The translations under genes were made by a program, and so were the position numbers. A DNA stretch of 64,000 bases, taken from NCBI RefSeq assembly GCF_014650775.1, contig NZ_BMVP01000008.1:62001-126000 (forward strand), written 5' to 3'. This DNA comes from Streptomyces cirratus. GTDB taxonomy: Bacteria > Actinomycetota > Actinomycetes > Streptomycetales > Streptomycetaceae. Positions within the stretch are counted from its first letter, which is position 1. The number at the start of each line of letters is the position of its first letter. The notes under the pieces are model-generated. The model searched no databases. It saw only the letters and a program-made list of their open reading frames with translations, and was not told the origin of the DNA. This document shows positions 16,311-24,982 of this stretch, in pieces.

Positions 16311-17300
16311 ATGGCCACCACCCCTTCCGATGTCCGCGACGCCACCGCGAAGTACACGGTGGAACACCGCACCCCCGATGCCGAGCCGCCGCCGGTCGTG
16401 CCGCGCCGGCGCATCGGCCGCCGGCTGTCCGCTGGCGCCGCGCTGCTGGTCTTCGCGCTGGTGCTGCGTTCCGTCATCGGCAACGACGCCTTCCAATGGG
16501 ACGTGGTGGGCCAGTACCTCACCACCACCGCCGTACTCCAGGGGCTGCTGCTGACGCTGTGGCTGACCGGCGTGGTGATGGTGCTCGGATTCCTGCTCGG
16601 CACCGTGCTCGCGGTGCTGCGGCTCTCCGACAGCCCGGTCCTGCGGACGCTGAGCTGGGGCTACGTGTGGATCTTCCGCTCCACACCGCTGCTGGTGCAG
16701 TTGCTGTTCTGGTTCAACATCGGCGCCCTGTACCCCACGCTCGGACTCGGAATCCCGTACGGCCCCGAGCTGTTCAGCATCAAGACGGTGAACCTGCTCG
16801 GTCCGACCCTCACCGCCGTCATCGGCCTGACCCTGCACGAGAGCGCGTACGCCGCCGAGGTGGTGCGTGGCGGCATCCTGTCCGTGGACCCGGGCCAGAC
16901 CGAGGCCGCACAGGCGCTCGGCCTCGGCAGGCTCCGCACCCTGCGCCGGATCGTCGTGCCGCAGGCGATGCGCTCGATCGTGCCGACCGCCGGGAACATG
17001 CTGATCGGCACCCTCAAGGGCACCAGCATCGTCAGCGTGCTGGCCGTACACGACCTCCTGTACTCGGTGCAGTTGGTCTACAACCAGAACTACCTGGTCA
17101 TCCCGCTGCTGCTGGTCGCCACCCTCTGGTACGTCGCCGTCACCACGGTGCTGAGCGCGGCCCAGCACTACGTGGAGCGCTACTACGCGCGCGGCACCTC
17201 CCGCGGTCTGCCGCTCACGCCGCCGCAGGGACTGCGCATCCGGCTCACCGCCCTGTGGGCCCTGCCGCTCGGGCCTCGATCAACGCGGCCGAAGCCGTGA
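16311..17300 (+). CDS. Amino-acid-type ABC transporter permease 1
   Basis: The 329-aa membrane protein has an N-terminal cytoplasmic stretch of ~40 residues and then about five or six helices. It has the HisMQ-type motif WIFRSTPLLVQLLFWFNIGALYPTLGLGIPYGP and the EAA loop GQTEAAQALGLGRLRTLRRIVVPQA that docks on the ATPase. It ends in AAQHYVERYYARG, as in the partner permease. The ATG at 16311 follows CTGGAGAG. A consensus promoter lies upstream. It probably pairs with permease 2 or with the first-set ATPase. The substrate is presumed to be an amino acid or S-substituted cysteine. Confidence 0.9.
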   Translation: MATTPSDVRDATAKYTVEHRTPDAEPPPVVPRRRIGRRLSAGAALLVFALVLRSVIGNDAFQWDVVGQYLTTTAVLQGLLLTLWLTGVVMVLGFLLGTVLAVLRLSDSPVLRTLSWGYVWIFRSTPLLVQLLFWFNIGALYPTLGLGIPYGPELFSIKTVNLLGPTLTAVIGLTLHESAYAAEVVRGGILSVDPGQTEAAQALGLGRLRTLRRIVVPQAMRSIVPTAGNMLIGTLKGTSIVSVLAVHDLLYSVQLVYNQNYLVIPLLLVATLWYVAVTTVLSAAQHYVERYYARGTSRGLPLTPPQGLRIRLTALWALPLGPRSTRPKP

Positions 17301-17328
17301 CCGGCACCCGTTTTGTTTCACCAAGAGG

Positions 17329-17418
17329 CGTTGTATGTACGGCGGATGAAATCGGGGGACGTTTGCGCGATTCTCGATATCGAGGCCGTTGACACCCATT
17401 CTCCGGGATGCCTAGCTT
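17329..17418 (+). promoter_or_regulatory. Promoter with a CTCGATATCGAG palindrome before permease 2
   Basis: TTGACA at 17389-17394 and TAGCTT at 17413-17418 are 18 bases apart. A perfect 12-bp palindrome, CTCGATATCGAG, lies at 17373-17384 just upstream. The motif CGTTGTATG at 17329-17337 recurs before the monooxygenase operon at 21188-21196. The region is distinctly AT-richer than its surroundings. Confidence 0.5.
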
Positions 17419-17506
17419 ACGCCGCAGATAACACATCGGCGGTCTCTCCTTTCGGAATGACGGCTGCTTTTCGATTCTGCGCTTCGTCGAAGCCGCTGGA
17501 GTGTCC

Positions 17507-18469
17507 TTGACCGAATCACTGCTCCTCCCCGCGCCCGCCGGCCCCTCCGGGTCCCCCGGAACGGCCGAGCGGGTCCTCCCGCTCCGCCGCCCCGGGCGCT
17601 GGGCGGCCGCCATCGTCGTACTGGTGCTGGTCTCCCAGGCCGCCCACGGGCTGATCACCAATCCGTTCTACCAATGGGACCGGTTCGCCTACTGGTTCGT
17701 CCGCCCGGTCATTGTGGAGGGACTGCTCATCACCCTCCAGGTGACCGCGTACAGCGCGGTCCTCGGCCTCGCAGGCGGTGTCCTGCTCGCCCTCGGCAGG
17801 CTCTCGGGCAACGCGGTACTGCGGTCGGTGAGCTGGACCTACGTCTGGCTCTTCCGCTCCGTACCGCTGATCGTCGTCCTGCTCTTCCTCTACAACCTCA
17901 GCGCCCTGTACCCCACCCTCAGCATCGGGGTGCCGTTCGGGCCCGCCTTCCTCACGTTCGACGAGTCGCGGCTCGCCACGGACATCGTCGTCGCCGTGGT
18001 CGGCCTGAGCCTGAGCGAGGCGGCGTACGCGGCCGAGATCGTCCGGGCCGGCGTGCTCTCGGTCGACCAGGGCCAGCACGAGGCGGCGGCGGCCCTGGGA
18101 CTGCCCAGGCGGTACCAGTTCGCCCGGATCGTCTTCCCGCAGGCGCTCCGCTCGATCGTCCCGTCGTACGTCAACCAGCTGATCGGCCTGCTCAAGGCCA
18201 CCTCACTGGTCTTCTACGTGTCACTGCTCGACCTGTTCGGCTCGGTGCAGAGCCTGGCGAGCACCTACCCCGGTGACGTGGTGCCGCTGCTGCTGGTGGC
18301 CACCGTCTGGTACGTGCTCCTCACCAGCCTGGTCTCCGTCGTGCAGTTCTACGTCGAGCGGTACTACGCCCGCGGGGCGCTGCGCGCCGTACCGCCCACC
18401 CCCCTCCAGCGGGCCCGGGCGGGCCTGCGCGACCTGTGGATCCGCTTCCGGAAGGAGACGGCCCCATGA
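17507..18469 (+). CDS. Amino-acid-type ABC transporter permease 2
   Basis: The roughly 320-aa membrane protein is homologous to permease 1. It has WLFRSVPLIVVLLFLYNLSALYPTLSIGVPFGP, the EAA loop GQHEAAAALGLPRRYQFARIVFPQA, and the shared tail VVQFYVERYYARG. I prefer TTG at 17507, five bases after CTGGAG. GTG at 17501 overlaps that ribosome site and is the alternative. Its stop overlaps the ATPase start (ATGA, 18466-18469), so the two are translationally coupled. Confidence 0.9.
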   Translation: MTESLLLPAPAGPSGSPGTAERVLPLRRPGRWAAAIVVLVLVSQAAHGLITNPFYQWDRFAYWFVRPVIVEGLLITLQVTAYSAVLGLAGGVLLALGRLSGNAVLRSVSWTYVWLFRSVPLIVVLLFLYNLSALYPTLSIGVPFGPAFLTFDESRLATDIVVAVVGLSLSEAAYAAEIVRAGVLSVDQGQHEAAAALGLPRRYQFARIVFPQALRSIVPSYVNQLIGLLKATSLVFYVSLLDLFGSVQSLASTYPGDVVPLLLVATVWYVLLTSLVSVVQFYVERYYARGALRAVPPTPLQRARAGLRDLWIRFRKETAP

Positions 18470-19257
18470 CCGCGGCCGTGAGAGCAGTCACAGAACGGGC
18501 CGCCGCGATCGAGGTGCACGGCGTGCACAAGTCGTTCGGCGGCCGGCGGGTCCTCGACGGGGTGAGCCTGACCGTCGCGCCGGGCACGGTCACCGTCGTC
18601 CTGGGCCGTTCCGGTTCGGGGAAGTCCACCCTGCTGCGGGTCCTCAACCACCTGGAGAAGCCCGAGGCCGGCCACGTCAGCGTCGGCGGCGAGCTGATCG
18701 GGGTGCAACGGCACGGTGACCGGCTCAAGGAGCTGAGGGAGAAGGCGATCCTCACCCAGCGCAGCCGGATCGGCTTCGTCTTCCAGAACTTCAACCTCTT
18801 CCCGCACCTGACCGTGCTGGACAACGTCGCCGCCGCCCCGGTGGCCACCGGCAGGCTGCCCCGCGCACAGGCGCAGGCGCTGGCGCGCGAGCTGCTGGGG
18901 CGCGTCGGGCTCGGGGACCGCACCGGCGCCTATCCGAGGCAGCTGTCCGGCGGGCAGCAGCAGCGGGTGGCCATCGCCCGCGCCCTGGCCCTGCGGCCGG
19001 GGGTCATCCTCTTCGACGAACCGACCTCCGCGCTCGACCCCGAGCTGGTCGGCGAGGTGCTGTCGGTGATCAAGGACCTCGCCACCGGGGGCACCACCCT
19101 CGTGATCGTGACCCACGAGATCGGTTTCGCCCGCGAGGTGGCCGACGAGGTCGTCTTCCTGCACGAGGGCCGCGTCGTCGAACAGGGGCCGCCCGCGCAG
19201 GTGCTGGACCACCCCGTGCACCCGCGGACCCGGGAGTTCCTCAGCAAGGTGCTCTGA
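18466..19257 (+). CDS. Polar amino-acid-type ABC importer ATPase (second set)
   Basis: The 263-aa ATPase has Walker A GRSGSGKSTLL, Q-loop FVFQNFNLFPHLTVLDN, signature LSGGQQQRVAIARALA, Walker B VILFDEPTSALDPE and VTHEIGFAREVADEV. It is very similar along its length to the ATPase at 12705-13469, including the C-terminal RTREFLSKVL versus RTRSFLSKVL, so the two sets probably arose by duplication. The ATG has GAAGGAGA upstream and overlaps the permease stop. Confidence 0.92.
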   Translation: MTAAVRAVTERAAAIEVHGVHKSFGGRRVLDGVSLTVAPGTVTVVLGRSGSGKSTLLRVLNHLEKPEAGHVSVGGELIGVQRHGDRLKELREKAILTQRSRIGFVFQNFNLFPHLTVLDNVAAAPVATGRLPRAQAQALARELLGRVGLGDRTGAYPRQLSGGQQQRVAIARALALRPGVILFDEPTSALDPELVGEVLSVIKDLATGGTTLVIVTHEIGFAREVADEVVFLHEGRVVEQGPPAQVLDHPVHPRTREFLSKVL

Positions 19258-19343
19258 CCTCCGGCTCGGGGCTGCCCGGCTGCCGCTCCCTTCTTCCTCC
19301 CTCCGTCCCCCTCACTTCACCGAATACTCGAAAAAGGAACGTC

Positions 19344-20360
19344 ATGCGACACCGGACCGTCTTGCGTACCAGACTCGCCCGTGGCCTCGGCGCGGCGACC
19401 GCCGCCGTCGCCCTCGCCTCGGGCCTCACCGCGTGCGGAGGCGACGCGAAGGCCAGTGGCACCGCCTCGGACAAGGTGACCGTCGGCGCCGTCTCCAACG
19501 GGGCCGCCGGGCAGGCCGAGTTGTCGGCTCCGGTCGTAGAGTCCCTGCGCGACCAGTTGCCGAAGGCCGTACGCGAGCGCGGCGAGCTGGTCATCGGGGT
19601 CGGCGCCCTGCCGGCCGGCTTCCCGCCCCTCGCCTACGTCGGCACCGACCAGAAGACCCTCACGGGCGCCGAGCCCGACCTCGGCCGACTGGTCGCCGCG
19701 ACCCTTGGGCTCAAGCCCGTGGTCAAGAACTCCACCTGGGAGAACCTCTTCGTCGGCGTCGACAGCGGCAAGGTCGACGCGGCCTTCTCCAACGTCACGG
19801 TCACCGAGGAGCGCAAGAAGAAGTACGACTTCGCCTCCTACCGGCAGGACAACCTGGCCTTCGAGGTGCTGAAGGAGAGCACCTGGAACTTCGGCGGCGA
19901 CTACCGCAACCTCGCGGGGAAGACGGTGTCGGTCAGCAAGGGCACCAACCAGGAGAAGATCCTCCTGGAGTGGCAGAAGAAGCTCCGCTCCGAGGGCAAG
20001 GACTTCGAGGTCAAGTACTTCCCCGACCCCAACAGCGTCTACCTGGCGCTGAGCGGCAAGAAGATCGACCTCAGCTTCGGCCCGAACCCGTCCGTCTCCT
20101 ACCACATCACGCAGACCGCGAGCAGCAACGCCCCCACGCGCAACGCCGGTTCCTTCTCCGGGGCCGGGGAGAGCCTCCAAGGGCTGATCGCCGCGACGGC
20201 GAAGAAGGACAGCGGGCTGGCCAAGCCGGTGGCGGAAGCGATCAACCACCTGATCGAGAGCGGCCAGTACGCGCGGCTGCTGGCCGCCTGGAACCTGTCC
20301 AACGAGGCCGTCGCCACCTCCGAGGTGAACCCGCCCGGCCTGCCGACGACCAACTCATGA
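19344..20360 (+). CDS. Amino-acid-type ABC transporter substrate-binding lipoprotein (second set)
   Basis: The 338-aa lipoprotein has signal peptide VALASGLTAC with lipobox Cys. It is a family-3 binding protein: GELVIGVGALPAGFPPLAYVG, EPDLGRLVAATLGLKPV, a VDAAFSNVTVTEERKKKYDF segment and a terminal YARLLAAWNL. It shares its overall pattern with the first-set binding protein but is clearly divergent, which suggests different or overlapping ligands. The ATG follows AAAAAGGAACGTC. Its stop codon overlaps the start of the acetyltransferase gene (ATGA), placing uptake and acetylation in one operon. Confidence 0.9.
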   Translation: MRHRTVLRTRLARGLGAATAAVALASGLTACGGDAKASGTASDKVTVGAVSNGAAGQAELSAPVVESLRDQLPKAVRERGELVIGVGALPAGFPPLAYVGTDQKTLTGAEPDLGRLVAATLGLKPVVKNSTWENLFVGVDSGKVDAAFSNVTVTEERKKKYDFASYRQDNLAFEVLKESTWNFGGDYRNLAGKTVSVSKGTNQEKILLEWQKKLRSEGKDFEVKYFPDPNSVYLALSGKKIDLSFGPNPSVSYHITQTASSNAPTRNAGSFSGAGESLQGLIAATAKKDSGLAKPVAEAINHLIESGQYARLLAAWNLSNEAVATSEVNPPGLPTTNS

Positions 20361-21178
20361 GCGCGGACACCGACACCGGCTCCGGTACGGCCACCGGTAC
20401 GGCCACCGGTACGAACGCTGGCACGGACACCGGCACCGGCACCGGCCCACGGACCGCGAGCGCCCCGCACGTCCTGGACAACCCGGCGTGGGCCTCGCTG
20501 TCCGGTCCGCACTCGGCCTTCGCCGAGCACCCGGCCGGACTGAGGCCCGGCACCTCCCGTGCCGCCCGCTACGACCCGGACGTCTCGCCCTTCGCCGCCC
20601 TCGCCGACCCCGCCGACCCGCGCTCCTGGGCCGACCTGGCGGCGCTGGTCGGCGAGGGCCGGGTCACCCCCCTCGCAGGCGTGCTCATCCCGCCCGAGGG
20701 CTGGGAGACCGTCGGCGCCATCGAAGGGGTACAGCTGGTCGACACCTCACTGCACGCCGAACCCGCCCCGGAGGCGGTCCGGCTGGGGCCGGGTGACGTA
20801 CCGGAGATCCTCGCCCTGATCCGACTCACCAAGCCCGGCCCGTTCCTGCCCCGCACCGTGGAGCTCGGCACGTACCTCGGCATCCGCCACCGGGGCCGGC
20901 TGATCGCCATGGCGGGGGAGCGGTTGCACCCGCCCGGCTGGACCGAGATCAGTGCGGTGTGCACCCATCCCGGGCACCGGGGGAGGGGCCTGGCCACGCG
21001 GCTCGTGCGCGCCGTGGCCGCGGGCATCCGGGAGCGGGGCGAGGTCCCCTTCCTGCACACCTCCGCGGCCAACACGGACGCGATCCGGCTCTACGAATCG
21101 ATCGGTTTCACGCTGCGCCGCCGGCCCTCCTTCATGGCGGTCCGGGCCCCGGGCAACACGCCTGTCAAATTCCCTTAA
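20357..21178 (+). CDS. GNAT acetyltransferase (FR47-like) with low-complexity N-terminus
   Basis: The protein is 273 aa. Residues ~1-32 are a Gly/Thr-rich repeat coded by imperfect copies of a 12-base ACCGGTACGGCC unit, and probably disordered. A divergent N-terminal half follows, then a standard GNAT domain with TEISAVCTHPGHRGRGLATRLV (acetyl-CoA site) and LHTSAANTDAIRLYESIGF. Next to an amino-acid importer and LLM monooxygenases, it could N-acetylate an imported S-modified cysteine before oxidation, as acetyltransferases do in the Bacillus ytm and yxe operons. That role is inferred from context. The ATG overlaps the upstream stop. Confidence 0.8.
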   Translation: MSADTDTGSGTATGTATGTNAGTDTGTGTGPRTASAPHVLDNPAWASLSGPHSAFAEHPAGLRPGTSRAARYDPDVSPFAALADPADPRSWADLAALVGEGRVTPLAGVLIPPEGWETVGAIEGVQLVDTSLHAEPAPEAVRLGPGDVPEILALIRLTKPGPFLPRTVELGTYLGIRHRGRLIAMAGERLHPPGWTEISAVCTHPGHRGRGLATRLVRAVAAGIRERGEVPFLHTSAANTDAIRLYESIGFTLRRRPSFMAVRAPGNTPVKFP

Positions 21179-21189
21179 TATCCCTGTCG

Positions 21190-21218
21190 TTGTATGGCCC
21201 AGCTATCGGGCGTAGCGT
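21190..21218 (+). promoter_or_regulatory. Possible promoter of the monooxygenase operon
   Basis: TTGTAT at 21190-21195 and TAGCGT at 21213-21218 are 17 bases apart, about 90 bases upstream of the first LLM start. The TAGCGT hexamer fits streptomycete vegetative promoters. Confidence 0.4.
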
Positions 21219-21295
21219 CGTCAGGAAGGTCCGCATTTCGCGGTGCGGCATTTCTTTCCCCTTTCCGTACGACTTTCCGTACGCCCGATCAGGAA

Positions 21296-21307
21296 GGCGA
21301 TATCGCC
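21296..21307 (+). promoter_or_regulatory. GGCGATATCGCC palindrome adjoining the LLM start codon
   Basis: A perfect 12-bp palindrome lies between the AGGAAGG ribosome site and the GTG at 21308. It shares the core CGATATCG with the palindrome upstream of permease 2 (17373-17384). It may be a common operator or an RNA hairpin affecting initiation. Confidence 0.4.
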
Positions 21308-22480
21308 GTGTCCGAACTCCATCTCGCCGTGGCGCTCGACGGGGCGGGCCGGCACCCGGCGGCCTGGCGCGAGCCGGGTGCCCGGCCCGCCGAGCTGTTC
21401 ACCGCGCGGTACTGGGCCGACCTCGTCTCCGAGGCCGAGACCGGACTGCTCGACTTCGTCACCTTCGAGGACGGCCTCGCCCTCCAGTCCTCCTCGGCGA
21501 CCGGGCCCGACGAGCGGACCGACCGGGTGCGCGGGCGACTGGACGCGGTCCTCACCGCCGCCCGGGTCGCGCCGCTGACCCGGCACATCGGGCTGGTCCC
21601 CAGCGTGACCGCCACGCACACCGAGCCGTTCCACATCTCCAAGGCGATCGCGACCCTCGACCACGTGAGCCGCGGACGCGCCGGCCTGCGGATCCAGGTC
21701 TCCGGACTGCCCCACGAGGCCCGGCACTTCGGGCGCCGCACGGTTCCGCTCCCCGAGGACGGGCTGTACGAGGAGGCCGCCGACCACGTGGAGGTGGTCC
21801 GGCGGCTGTGGGACAGCTGGGAGGACGACGCCGAGATCCGCGACGTGGCGACGGGCCGGTTCGTCGACCGCGACAAGCTGCACTACATCGACTTCGAGGG
21901 CGACCACTTCAGCGTCCGGGGACCGTCGATCACCCCGCGTCCGCCGCAGGGGCAGCCGGTCGTCAGCGCCGCCGCGCCCGACGAGGAGGGCGCGGCGGCG
22001 TACGGGCTCATCGCCCGGACCGCCGACGTCGGATACGTCGCCGCCCGCGACATCGAGGGCACGCGGGCCGCCGTCACGGCGATCCGGCAGGCCCGGGAGA
22101 GCACCGGGCTCGCCGAGGCGCCGCTGCACCTCTTCGGCGAGCTGACGGTGTTCCTGGACGAGGACGCCGCGGCGGCCACCGACCGCCTGGGCCGCCTCGA
22201 CGCGCTCGCGGGCGAGACGTTCGCCGACGGCACCACCGTCTTCACCGGGACGCCGGTCCAGCTGGCGGACCTGCTCCAGGAACGCCGGGAGGCCGGCCTG
22301 TCCGGGTTCCGTCTGCGGCCGGGGGTGCTCGCCCAAGACCTGCCCGCTCTCACCCGGAGGCTGGTGCCGGAACTCCAGCGGCGCGGGGCCTTCCGCCGGG
22401 CCTACGAGGCCGACACGCTGCGCGGCCTGCTGGGGCTGGCCCGGCCGGCCAACCGCTACGCCGCGCGGACCCCGGCCTGA
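21308..22480 (+). CDS. LLM-class flavin-dependent monooxygenase 1
   Basis: The 390-aa luciferase-like TIM barrel has LHLAVALDGAGRHPAAWRE at the start, a VTFEDGLALQSSS strand, IGLVPSVTATHTEPFHISKAIATLDHVSRGRAGLRIQVSG and QPVVSAAAPDEEG. It is most similar in layout to the NtaA/SnaA-type enzymes that oxidise N- or S-bearing small molecules with FMNH2. GTG at 21308 has AGGAAGG about 12 bases upstream. The longer in-frame N-terminus is unrelated to the family. It is the first of four consecutive LLM genes. Confidence 0.83.
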   Translation: MSELHLAVALDGAGRHPAAWREPGARPAELFTARYWADLVSEAETGLLDFVTFEDGLALQSSSATGPDERTDRVRGRLDAVLTAARVAPLTRHIGLVPSVTATHTEPFHISKAIATLDHVSRGRAGLRIQVSGLPHEARHFGRRTVPLPEDGLYEEAADHVEVVRRLWDSWEDDAEIRDVATGRFVDRDKLHYIDFEGDHFSVRGPSITPRPPQGQPVVSAAAPDEEGAAAYGLIARTADVGYVAARDIEGTRAAVTAIRQARESTGLAEAPLHLFGELTVFLDEDAAAATDRLGRLDALAGETFADGTTVFTGTPVQLADLLQERREAGLSGFRLRPGVLAQDLPALTRRLVPELQRRGAFRRAYEADTLRGLLGLARPANRYAARTPA

Positions 22481-22482
22481 CG

Positions 22483-22537
22483 CCGGGACCTTCCCGCCCC
22501 CGGACCTTTTCCCCGGACCTTCCCCCGGACCTTCCGG
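22483..22537. repeat. Imperfect CCGGACCTT repeats between two LLM genes
   Basis: Four copies of a CCGGGACCTT/CCGGACCTT unit are separated by C/T-rich spacers in the 68-base gap between LLM 1 and LLM 2, ending at the GGAAGG ribosome site. Confidence 0.7.
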
Positions 22538-22548
22538 AAGGACGAACC

Positions 22549-23928
22549 ATGAGCACGAAGCCGCTCAAGCAGATCCATCTCGCGGCCCACTTCCCCGGCG
22601 TCAACAACACCACCGTCTGGAGCGACCCCGCGGCCGGCAGTCACATCGACTTCGACTCCTTCGTGCACTTCGCGCGGACCGCGGAGCGCGCCAAGTTCGA
22701 CTTCCTGTTCCTCGCCGAGGGACTACGGCTGCGCGAACAGGGCGGAAAGATATACGACTTGGACGTGGTCGGCCGCCCCGACACCTTCACCGTGCTCGCC
22801 GCACTGGCCGCCGTCACCGAGCGCCTCGGGCTGACCGGCACCATCAACTCCACCTTCAACGAACCCTACGAGGTGGCCCGCCAGTTCGCCTCCCTCGACC
22901 ACCTCTCCGAAGGCCGGGCCGCCTGGAACGTGGTCACCTCCTGGGACGCCTTCACCGGCGAGAACTTCCGCCGCGGCGGCTTCCTGCCCCGCGAGGACCG
23001 CTACACCCGTGCCCAGGAGTTCCTCGCCACCGCCAACGAGTTGTTCGACTCCTGGGACGGCACCGAGATCGTCGCCGACCCAGGGCCGGGCCGCTTCCTG
23101 CGGGACGCCCGGGCCGGCGCCTTCACCCACCGGGGACGGCACTTCGACATCGAGGGCCGGTTCAACGTGCCGCGCAGCCCGCAGGGACGGCCGGTCGTCT
23201 TCCAGGCCGGGGACTCCGACGAGGGCCGCGAGTTCGCGGCCTCCTCCGCCGACGCGATCTTCGGCCGGCACGGGACCCTGAAGGAGGGGCGGGCGTTCTA
23301 CGGCGACGTCAAGCGCCGGCTGGCCGCCTACGGCCGTACGCACGACCAGCTGAAGATCCTGCCGGCCGCCACCTTCGTCCTCGGCGACACCGACGCCGAG
23401 GCCCACGAGACCGCCCACGAGGTGCGCCGCCTCCAGGTCAGCGGGGCCACTGCCATCAAGTACCTCGAACACGTCTGGAACCGGGACCTGTCCGGCTACG
23501 ACCCGGACGGGCCGCTGCCGGACATCGACCCCGAGGTCGGCGAGAACACCATCGCCCCGGGCCGGGCCAGCGTCCGCCAGTTCCACGACCCGCGCGAGAC
23601 GGCCCGTCAGTGGCGTGAGCTCGCCGAGGCCAAGAACCTGTCCATCCGCGAGCTCGTCATCGCCACCACCGCCCGCCAGACCTTCATCGGCTCCGCCGCC
23701 ACCGTCGCCGAGTCGATCAACGAGCTGGTCCAGGCGAACGCCGCCGACGGATTCATCCTGGTCCCGCACATCACCCCGGGCGGCCTGGACGTCTTCGCCG
23801 ACACCGTCGTCCCGCTGCTCCAGGAGCGCGGCGTCTTCCGCGCCGAGTACGAGGGCACCACCCTGCGCGACCACCTCGGTCTCGCCGTGCCCGGAGCCGA
23901 GCCGGCCGGAGAAGGCGTGGTGTCGTGA
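22549..23928 (+). CDS. LLM-class monooxygenase 2, NtaA/SnaA/SoxA/CmoJ-type
   Basis: The 459-aa enzyme has the size and motifs of the NtaA/SnaA/DszA/SoxA(CmoJ) subfamily: HLAAHFPGVNNTTVW, KFDFLFLAEGLRLREQGG, NSTFNEPYEVARQFASLDHLSEGRAAWNVVTSW, FFRRGG-like ENFRRGGFLPREDRY and PVVFQAGDSDEGREFAASSADAIF. Members use FMNH2 and O2 to cleave C-N or C-S bonds (nitrilotriacetate, dibenzothiophene sulfone, S-succinyl-cysteine derivatives). It starts at ATG 22549 with GGAAGG upstream. The stop overlaps the next start (GTGA, 23925-23928). Confidence 0.88.
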   Translation: MSTKPLKQIHLAAHFPGVNNTTVWSDPAAGSHIDFDSFVHFARTAERAKFDFLFLAEGLRLREQGGKIYDLDVVGRPDTFTVLAALAAVTERLGLTGTINSTFNEPYEVARQFASLDHLSEGRAAWNVVTSWDAFTGENFRRGGFLPREDRYTRAQEFLATANELFDSWDGTEIVADPGPGRFLRDARAGAFTHRGRHFDIEGRFNVPRSPQGRPVVFQAGDSDEGREFAASSADAIFGRHGTLKEGRAFYGDVKRRLAAYGRTHDQLKILPAATFVLGDTDAEAHETAHEVRRLQVSGATAIKYLEHVWNRDLSGYDPDGPLPDIDPEVGENTIAPGRASVRQFHDPRETARQWRELAEAKNLSIRELVIATTARQTFIGSAATVAESINELVQANAADGFILVPHITPGGLDVFADTVVPLLQERGVFRAEYEGTTLRDHLGLAVPGAEPAGEGVVS

Positions 23929-24971
23929 AGTTCCTGGCCATCACCCTGATCGCGGATTCCCAGGACCCGGTGACGGGCTCCCTCACGCCCACGCGCGAGC
24001 GGTTCCGCGAGGTCGTCGCCGCCGCGCTGCTGGCGGAGGAGCTCGGCTTCGACGGCTTCGGGGTGGGCGAACGCCACGAACGGCCGTTCCTCTCGTCCTC
24101 GCCGCCCGTGGTGCTGAGCCACATCGCCGCGCTGACCCACCGGATCCGGCTGTTCACCGCCGTCACCACCCTGAGCCTGCTCGATCCGGTGCGGGCGTAC
24201 GAGGACTACGCGACGCTCGACCACCTCTGCGACGGGCGCCTGGAGCTGATGATCGGCAAGGGCAACGGCACGGCGCAGCGGGAACTCTTCAACGTGACCC
24301 CCGAAGACCAGTGGGAGCGCAACGCCGAGGGCTACGAGCTGTTCCGGCGGATCTGGCTCGAGGACAAGGTGACCGCCGAACCGCGCTTCCGCCCCGCGCT
24401 CACCGGGGCGGAGGTGCTGCCGAGGCCGTACCAGCGGGCCGTCCGGGTCTGGCACGGCAGTGCCACGAGCCGGGAGTCCGTCGATCTCGCGGCGCGCTAC
24501 GGCGACCCGCTCTTCTCGGCGAACGTCACCCACCCGATCGGTCCGTACGCCGAGCTGATCCGCTACTACCGGGAGCGCTGGGAGCAGTACGGGCACGATC
24601 CGGCGCACGCGGTCGTCGGCGCCGGTACGGCCGGCTACCACGCGGCCCCCACCTCGCAGCAGGCGGCGCGGGCCTACCGGCCGGCGTTCGCGCGGTACCT
24701 CGCCCTGCACAAGCAGCAGGGCCTGGAACCCGTCTTCCCGACCCTGGAGGACTTCATCGAGCGGAGCTCGGCGCTGATCGGCAGCCCCCAGCAGGTGATC
24801 GAGAAGGTCCACCGCTACCACGAGGAGTTCGGCCACACCGTCCTGCACCTCCAGGCCGAGCCGGGCGGAATCGCCCCGGCGGAGCACCGCGCCTCGCTCG
24901 AACTCTTCCAGTCGGACATCGCCCCGGTGCTGCGCAGCGCGATCGCCGACCCTTCCTTTCCCGACTTCTAA
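23925..24971 (+). CDS. LLM-class flavin-dependent monooxygenase 3
   Basis: The 348-aa luciferase-like protein has GFDGFGVGERHERPFLSSSPPVVL, TAVTTLSLLDPVRAYEDYATLDHLCDGRLELMIGKGN and VWHGSATSRESVDLAARYGDPLFSAN. The FMN-barrel layout is complete, and the length is typical of group-2 luciferase-like oxidoreductases. GTG at 23925 overlaps the upstream stop. The downstream gene begins 11 bases after its stop, so all four LLM genes are probably co-transcribed. The substrate is unknown. A role in stepwise oxidation of S-compounds is inferred from neighbours. Confidence 0.85.
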   Translation: MKFLAITLIADSQDPVTGSLTPTRERFREVVAAALLAEELGFDGFGVGERHERPFLSSSPPVVLSHIAALTHRIRLFTAVTTLSLLDPVRAYEDYATLDHLCDGRLELMIGKGNGTAQRELFNVTPEDQWERNAEGYELFRRIWLEDKVTAEPRFRPALTGAEVLPRPYQRAVRVWHGSATSRESVDLAARYGDPLFSANVTHPIGPYAELIRYYRERWEQYGHDPAHAVVGAGTAGYHAAPTSQQAARAYRPAFARYLALHKQQGLEPVFPTLEDFIERSSALIGSPQQVIEKVHRYHEEFGHTVLHLQAEPGGIAPAEHRASLELFQSDIAPVLRSAIADPSFPDF

Positions 24972-24982
24972 GGAGCCCGGCC

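Noticed and set aside
16293-17168. A 291-codon minus-strand frame opposite permease 1
   Set aside because: It is the shadow of a real permease. It is His/Gln/Glu-rich with no domain and no ribosome site.
22723-24887. Long minus-strand frames opposite the LLM genes
   Set aside because: They are antisense to four enzymes with intact family motifs.
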